The translations under genes were made by a program, and so were the position numbers. From Rhodospirillales bacterium (GTDB taxonomy: Bacteria > Pseudomonadota > Alphaproteobacteria > Acetobacterales > Acetobacteraceae), in assembly GCA_028866335.1 (NCBI GenBank), contig JAGWIL010000056.1:1-9054 (forward strand): 9,054 bases of DNA, written 5' to 3'. Under the pieces are notes generated by a model. That model had not been told where the DNA came from. It saw only the letters and a list, made by a program, of their open reading frames with translations, and did not search any database. Each line of letters opens with the position of its first letter. Positions within the stretch are counted from its first letter, which is position 1. Positions 6,584-9,054 of this stretch are shown one piece after another.

Positions 6584-6626
6584 GCGGAGTCTACTCTTAA
6601 CCGGAGGGAAGTTCGGGCTCAGGTCA
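6584..6626 (-). repeat. Right terminal inverted repeat of the IS3-family element
   Basis: Read on the minus strand from 6626 it begins TGACCTGAGCCC, identical to the left end, and keeps the CTCCG, GAGTAGA and TCCGC blocks. The orfB stop codon (6598-6600) lies inside it, as in many IS3 relatives. Confidence 0.8.
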
Positions 6627-6690
6627 TAAGGTAACATTTCGTCGTGACCCAAACAAGCACATAAACGAGATATCAGCGCAGGTCGTAAAA

Positions 6691-7035
6691 ATGCTGATAC
6701 AGGACTTAGTGGTTATTCTTGATGAAATGATGAGTGAATCAATCGAGCAGCACGGAGATCGAGCTGGAGTATATCCACAATCAAAAGTGGAAAAGCTGTC
6801 AGTATATCTCGATCAAAAATTTCTCTGGTCTAAGCATGGTTGTTTTGAGTTGATCGCTGCTCGCAACGTGCTGACACACAATGGCGGCAAATGGAACGAG
6901 CAAAGCATAGCCATCGTGGCGCCATTTTTAACTACCCCGCCCAGCCAGGGCGAAAAATTAAGTGTTGGCGTCCCGATGTTGTTCCGATATCGCAAGGCCA
7001 TGCGAACGTTCTTAAATGAAACTCAAGTCCGATAA
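6691..7035 (+). CDS. HEPN-like protein fragment, 5' end probably cut by the IS
   Basis: The frame gives 114 residues from the ATG at 6691, but it is open leftwards without a stop into the IS end (to the TAA at 6598-6600). The residues between (VTFRRDPNKHINEISAQ, then VVK) read like protein, so the true start was probably upstream and lost when the element inserted. The ATG has no Shine-Dalgarno. The key feature is FELIAARNVLTHNGGKW, with Arg58-x4-His63 fitting the R-x4-6-H motif of HEPN domains, which in many defence and toxin systems are metal-independent RNases. Its position late in a helical segment fits a HEPN-type fold such as those annotated in abortive-infection and HEPN/RiboL-PSP proteins. 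Without its N-terminus it is likely non-functional. The family call rests on this motif and is moderate. Confidence 0.55.
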   Translation: MLIQDLVVILDEMMSESIEQHGDRAGVYPQSKVEKLSVYLDQKFLWSKHGCFELIAARNVLTHNGGKWNEQSIAIVAPFLTTPPSQGEKLSVGVPMLFRYRKAMRTFLNETQVR

Positions 7036-7333
7036 GGCTACCTGCACTCTACAGAAATGTTTATACACCAAGCAGATCCGATGATGGGCGTGAGCAGACA
7101 TTCCGTCTGATATCCTCAATGAACGCGCCCTCATCGCGGCTATGGGGATCCGTGTTAGAATTTCCGGTTTGGGAGAGCAGCGCGGCGTAGCGCAGCCGCC
7201 GAGATCGGCGCTGAGCCATCGATCTGCTTTCAACCAAATTGGGCCGCTGGACCTATATTCGGCTACCTTTTTGTCAATCCGAACAGTAAGGTGCAGGCAA
7301 TTCTAAGAAATATCTAATGATGGAGAATTATTC
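7036..7333. other. Spacer without a convincing gene
   Basis: Short frames on both strands (for example minus 7233-7012) lack ribosome binding sites and recognisable domains. The stretch at 7080-7220 is more GC-rich than the AT-rich genes on either side, suggesting a patchwork origin. A GGAG at 7322-7325 belongs to the following frame. Confidence 0.4.
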
Positions 7334-7600
7334 GTGCGAGCTCTGACAGCCGACGTATTCGTTGCAACCAAAGGGGACATCCAGAATCAAGATGTCCCAG
7401 AACTCCTGCAAGCGGCCTTGTTTAAACAGCTTCATTTCGTGATGCCCCACGAAGAGAAAATGCACCGCCAAAAGAATCTAAGAGATGGCGTACTCATCAT
7501 GAGGATCAACTTCTACAAGGCATTCTTCAAGCAGTTCAATACAATCCTAATCTTGGCCAATGGCGTTTCGTACTCCTTGATCAAGGGACAAAATATTTAG
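7334..7600 (+). pseudogene. Small unassigned frame, possibly the broken 5' part of the next gene
   Basis: The frame has a GTG start with GGAG eight bases upstream and could encode 88 residues beginning VRALTADVFVATKGDIQNQD. I recognise no domain. From about 7426 a second frame (phase of the DUF5677-like gene) is open, and between roughly 7480 and 7618 it reads as more natural protein (THHEDQLLQGILQAV, then WRFVLLDQGTKYLDIT). The simplest reading is that this start and the downstream gene were once one reading frame, joined before a one-base loss between about 7426 and 7500. Alternatively it is a separate small hypothetical gene overlapping the next frame. If the frameshift is real, residues after about 45 in this frame are not native. 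Confidence 0.4.
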
Positions 7601-7617
7601 ATATCACTTCCATTTTT

Positions 7618-8259
7618 ATGCTGATACGAGCTTGCCATGAGCGCTATTTGTCATTCTGGCTTCTGGGATGCTCTTTGGGCTGCTGGCGCGTAACTCCAGA
7701 AGAGGAGTTGCACTTTCGTTGGCTTTGCTTCCTGCATAGTGGCATTGTAGACGAGCAAAAGACATTTAATTTTTTGCGTCGGATTAGAAATGCTTCTGCG
7801 ATATCGGAAAATCTGCAAAAGCGGGCAGGCAAGAGGAGAAAAATATTCAACGAAATCAATGAACATCCCATTTTTAATCTTTTGAATAAAGATACACAAT
7901 CGGCAATCCAGAACTATGGAGCTTGGCGAATTGGGCCAAAGGGAGAAATGTCGTGGGCCGATTTGGCGCGCTTCTCTCCGCTTCATAGCGCAATGGGACA
8001 ATATGAGTATTTTAACATGGGACAGTACTCGCATCCCAGCCATCGGGGAGTGGCTATGGACGGGATGCATGACAGTAGAAATATCAACAATGACTTGGCT
8101 TCTCTTTATGTAATTACGGCGATGTTCATTCACGATATGGATCGTTCATTCCCGGGTTCAGACGAAAAATTTACGATAAAGGAACTAGCAATAATCACTG
8201 AACTCCGAGAAATTGCTACCGAATGGTGCAAACTTCCCCCCCTGCGAGAGCGGGAATGA
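7618..8259 (+). CDS. DUF5677-like protein, probably lacking its native 5' end
   Basis: The ATG at 7618 gives 213 residues, but there is no Shine-Dalgarno before it and the same frame is open back to a TAA at 7423-7425, so the native protein was longer. The diagnostic part is YEYFNMGQYSHPSHRGVAM (129-147), matching the Y-x3-S/G-x-Y-x-HPS pattern of DUF5677-type proteins, which are largely helical and of unknown function. Before it lie a first hydrophobic helix (YLSFWLLGCSLGCW), a basic segment (KRAGKRRKIFNEINE) and a polar helix; after it comes a second hydrophobic helix (LASLYVITAMFIHDM). Codon choice is richer in A/T third positions than the transporter genes to the left, consistent with acquired DNA. 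A role in defence or stress response is possible from the neighbourhood but not shown. Confidence 0.6.
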   Translation: MLIRACHERYLSFWLLGCSLGCWRVTPEEELHFRWLCFLHSGIVDEQKTFNFLRRIRNASAISENLQKRAGKRRKIFNEINEHPIFNLLNKDTQSAIQNYGAWRIGPKGEMSWADLARFSPLHSAMGQYEYFNMGQYSHPSHRGVAMDGMHDSRNINNDLASLYVITAMFIHDMDRSFPGSDEKFTIKELAIITELREIATEWCKLPPLRERE

Positions 8260-8548
8260 CTTAGTTTCGTGGCTAAAAAAGCCGAGCACCGCTAGTTCCT
8301 GGGGAATGCCGTCTTGAGGCAATTGGCAATGTCGCCCGCATTCAGTTGCCGTGTGACCATGTCCTCTCTACGCCTACAGCGCCTATAAGCAGTCCGCCCG
8401 GCCCCCGGCCATTCCGCTATGTGACCGTCGCTGAGTAGCGTCTGCTTCGGAGGTGGCAACGACAACTGCTAAATGACCGGATTGGGCGCTTAGCCGTTAC
8501 AGGCTGCTGCCGACGGATGGCCAGTCTTGGGATTTCTTTTGCCACACC
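8260..8548. other. Spacer between convergent genes; nothing clear in it
   Basis: Neither strand has a frame with a start, ribosome binding site and recognisable motif. The two genes converge here, but no convincing terminator is present: GGCTAAAAAAGCC (8272-8284) is a very short stem on the DUF5677 side. Composition is moderately GC-rich, like the flanking chromosome. Confidence 0.4.
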
Positions 8549-9054
8549 CTAAGCCCCCTCCAGCGCCCTGATTGCAATCGCCACGGCGGAGGTTCGCGTT
8601 TCCACCCCCAGCTTCGGGTACATCTGCTCCAGATGCTTATTCACCGTGCGGTAGCTCACGTTCAATATCTGCGCGATGTCGCGGTTGGATTTGCCGCGCG
8701 CCAGCCATAGCAGCACCTCCGTTTCGCGCCGTGTTAGCGGCACGCGGGCCTGCAGCCGCTCCACATCATGGTCTGTGTCTTGTTCCACAATACGGAGCAG
8801 AAATTCATCCTCCGCCATCTGGCCGATCAGCGCGAATTCCACTCGCCGCGCGGGCGCATCGGGCGCTGGCAAAGCGGTTGTAAAATTTCCTTGCGTATCC
8901 TGTGGCTTTGCCAACCGCGCCGCTAGCCATTCGCGCATCTCGGGCGGCAGCTCTGCCCCAGGCGCAATATGCCCAAGCAGCTTTGCCGCCTGGTGGGTGG
9001 CCCAGCGCAAGCGGCCTTTGGCGTCGGCGGCGAGCAGAAACCGGCCCGAGGCAT
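8549..9054 (-). CDS. LuxR/NarL-type response regulator, C-terminal part (start beyond the right edge)
   Basis: The frame is open from the right edge to a TAG at 8549, about 168 residues. A TTG at 9010 could be taken as the start, but the frame continues past the edge and the upstream residues (ASGRFLLAADAKGRLRWATH) are clearly part of a PAS-like segment. The C-terminal ~65 residues are a LuxR-family helix-turn-helix: LTRRETEVLLWLARGKSNRD, then IAQILNVSYRTVNKHLEQMY and PKLGVETRTSAVA. Alphaproteobacterial proteins with this PAS-like middle and this HTH normally start with a receiver domain, so a phosphorylation-controlled DNA-binding protein is the best call, with the receiver inferred, not seen. 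The gene converges on the DUF5677-like gene. Whether it controls the transport genes cannot be told from this window. Confidence 0.85.
   Translation of the reverse strand, partial: ASGRFLLAADAKGRLRWATHQAAKLLGHIAPGAELPPEMREWLAARLAKPQDTQGNFTTALPAPDAPARRVEFALIGQMAEDEFLLRIVEQDTDHDVERLQARVPLTRRETEVLLWLARGKSNRDIAQILNVSYRTVNKHLEQMYPKLGVETRTSAVAIAIRALEGA

Larger units (their letters stand above)
6055..6600 (+). pseudogene. IS3-family transposase OrfB remnant, internally deleted
   Basis: The frame starts with an ATG overlapping orfA (ATGGTGA) and opens [12 protein letters not shown], the usual OrfB beginning. About 20 unrelated residues later it jumps to [16 protein letters not shown], close to the C-terminal third of the DDE integrase domain. 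IS3 transposases normally have D...D-x35-E: the first Asp is gone, and the second, expected in a (S)DNGTELTSN-like motif, is replaced ([10 protein letters not shown]). The Glu remains in [15 protein letters not shown] and the family tail [12 protein letters not shown] is present. After that an abnormal Pro/Arg-rich tail runs to a TAA at 6598, encoded by a GC-rich palindromic stretch. The protein must be catalytically dead. The nucleotide loss, rather than a frameshift, is the main lesion, since the frame stays open across the junction. Confidence 0.85.
5733..6626 (+). mobile_element. Defective IS3-family (IS407-group-like) insertion sequence
   Basis: The element is bounded by inverted ends starting TGACCTGAGCCC (5733-5744) and finishing with its exact complement (6615-6626), giving the TG...CA termini of the IS3 family. 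Inside are orfA, a slippery A-run and a remnant of orfB in the -1 frame. The 894-bp length is well below the roughly 1.2 kb of intact IS407-group members, matching the missing orfB core. Flanking tetranucleotides differ (TGCC left, TAAG right), so no target duplication remains. The element cannot move by itself; an intact relative could act on its ends. Confidence 0.85.

Noticed and set aside
7012..7233. Minus-strand frame of 73 codons in the spacer after the HEPN-like gene
   Set aside because: No start context and no recognisable motif; it overlaps the end of the HEPN-like frame antisense.
7644..8133. Minus-strand frames antisense to the DUF5677-like gene
   Set aside because: The plus strand carries the HPS-type motif and natural hydrophobic helices; the antisense products resemble no family.

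Overview
The window looks like an accessory catabolic locus next to a scarred insertion zone in an alphaproteobacterium, possibly of the Acetobacteraceae. That placement is inferred from moderately GC-rich coding, an IS3/IS407-group element and a LuxR-type response regulator of a kind common in alphaproteobacteria. No marker gene fixes the taxonomy.

Positions 1-5281 hold four genes on the minus strand. In transcription order they are an APC-superfamily permease (5281-3746), a small UspA-like protein whose start overlaps the permease stop (3753-3298), a regulatory spacer, a second and different APC permease (3051-1330), a long perfect hairpin, and a large gene running off the left edge. That last gene fuses a DUF1989 domain (the family containing the carboxyguanidine deiminase subunits, formerly 'urea carboxylase-associated proteins') to the start of a folate-binding aminomethyltransferase (GcvT-like). 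The likely theme is uptake and breakdown of a small nitrogenous, perhaps N-methylated or guanidino-type, compound. The substrate cannot be read from the sequence. The spacer before the second permease carries a sigma-54-like -24/-12 element and four copies of a TAGGCA motif, which would suit nitrogen control.

Positions 5282-8548 are a mosaic of decayed DNA. A spacer without a clear gene leads into an IS3-family (IS407-like) element, 5733-6626. Both terminal inverted repeats and orfA survive, but orfB has lost its catalytic centre and gained a GC-rich palindromic stretch. Immediately right of the element is the 3' part of a gene with a HEPN-like R-x4-H motif, apparently cut by the insertion. 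A DUF5677-like gene follows whose 5' end seems frameshifted. Both could be remains of a defence or stress-response island, but this is inference.

At the right edge (8549-9054, minus strand) is the C-terminal part of a LuxR/NarL-type regulator. By family resemblance it is probably a response regulator whose receiver domain lies outside the window.
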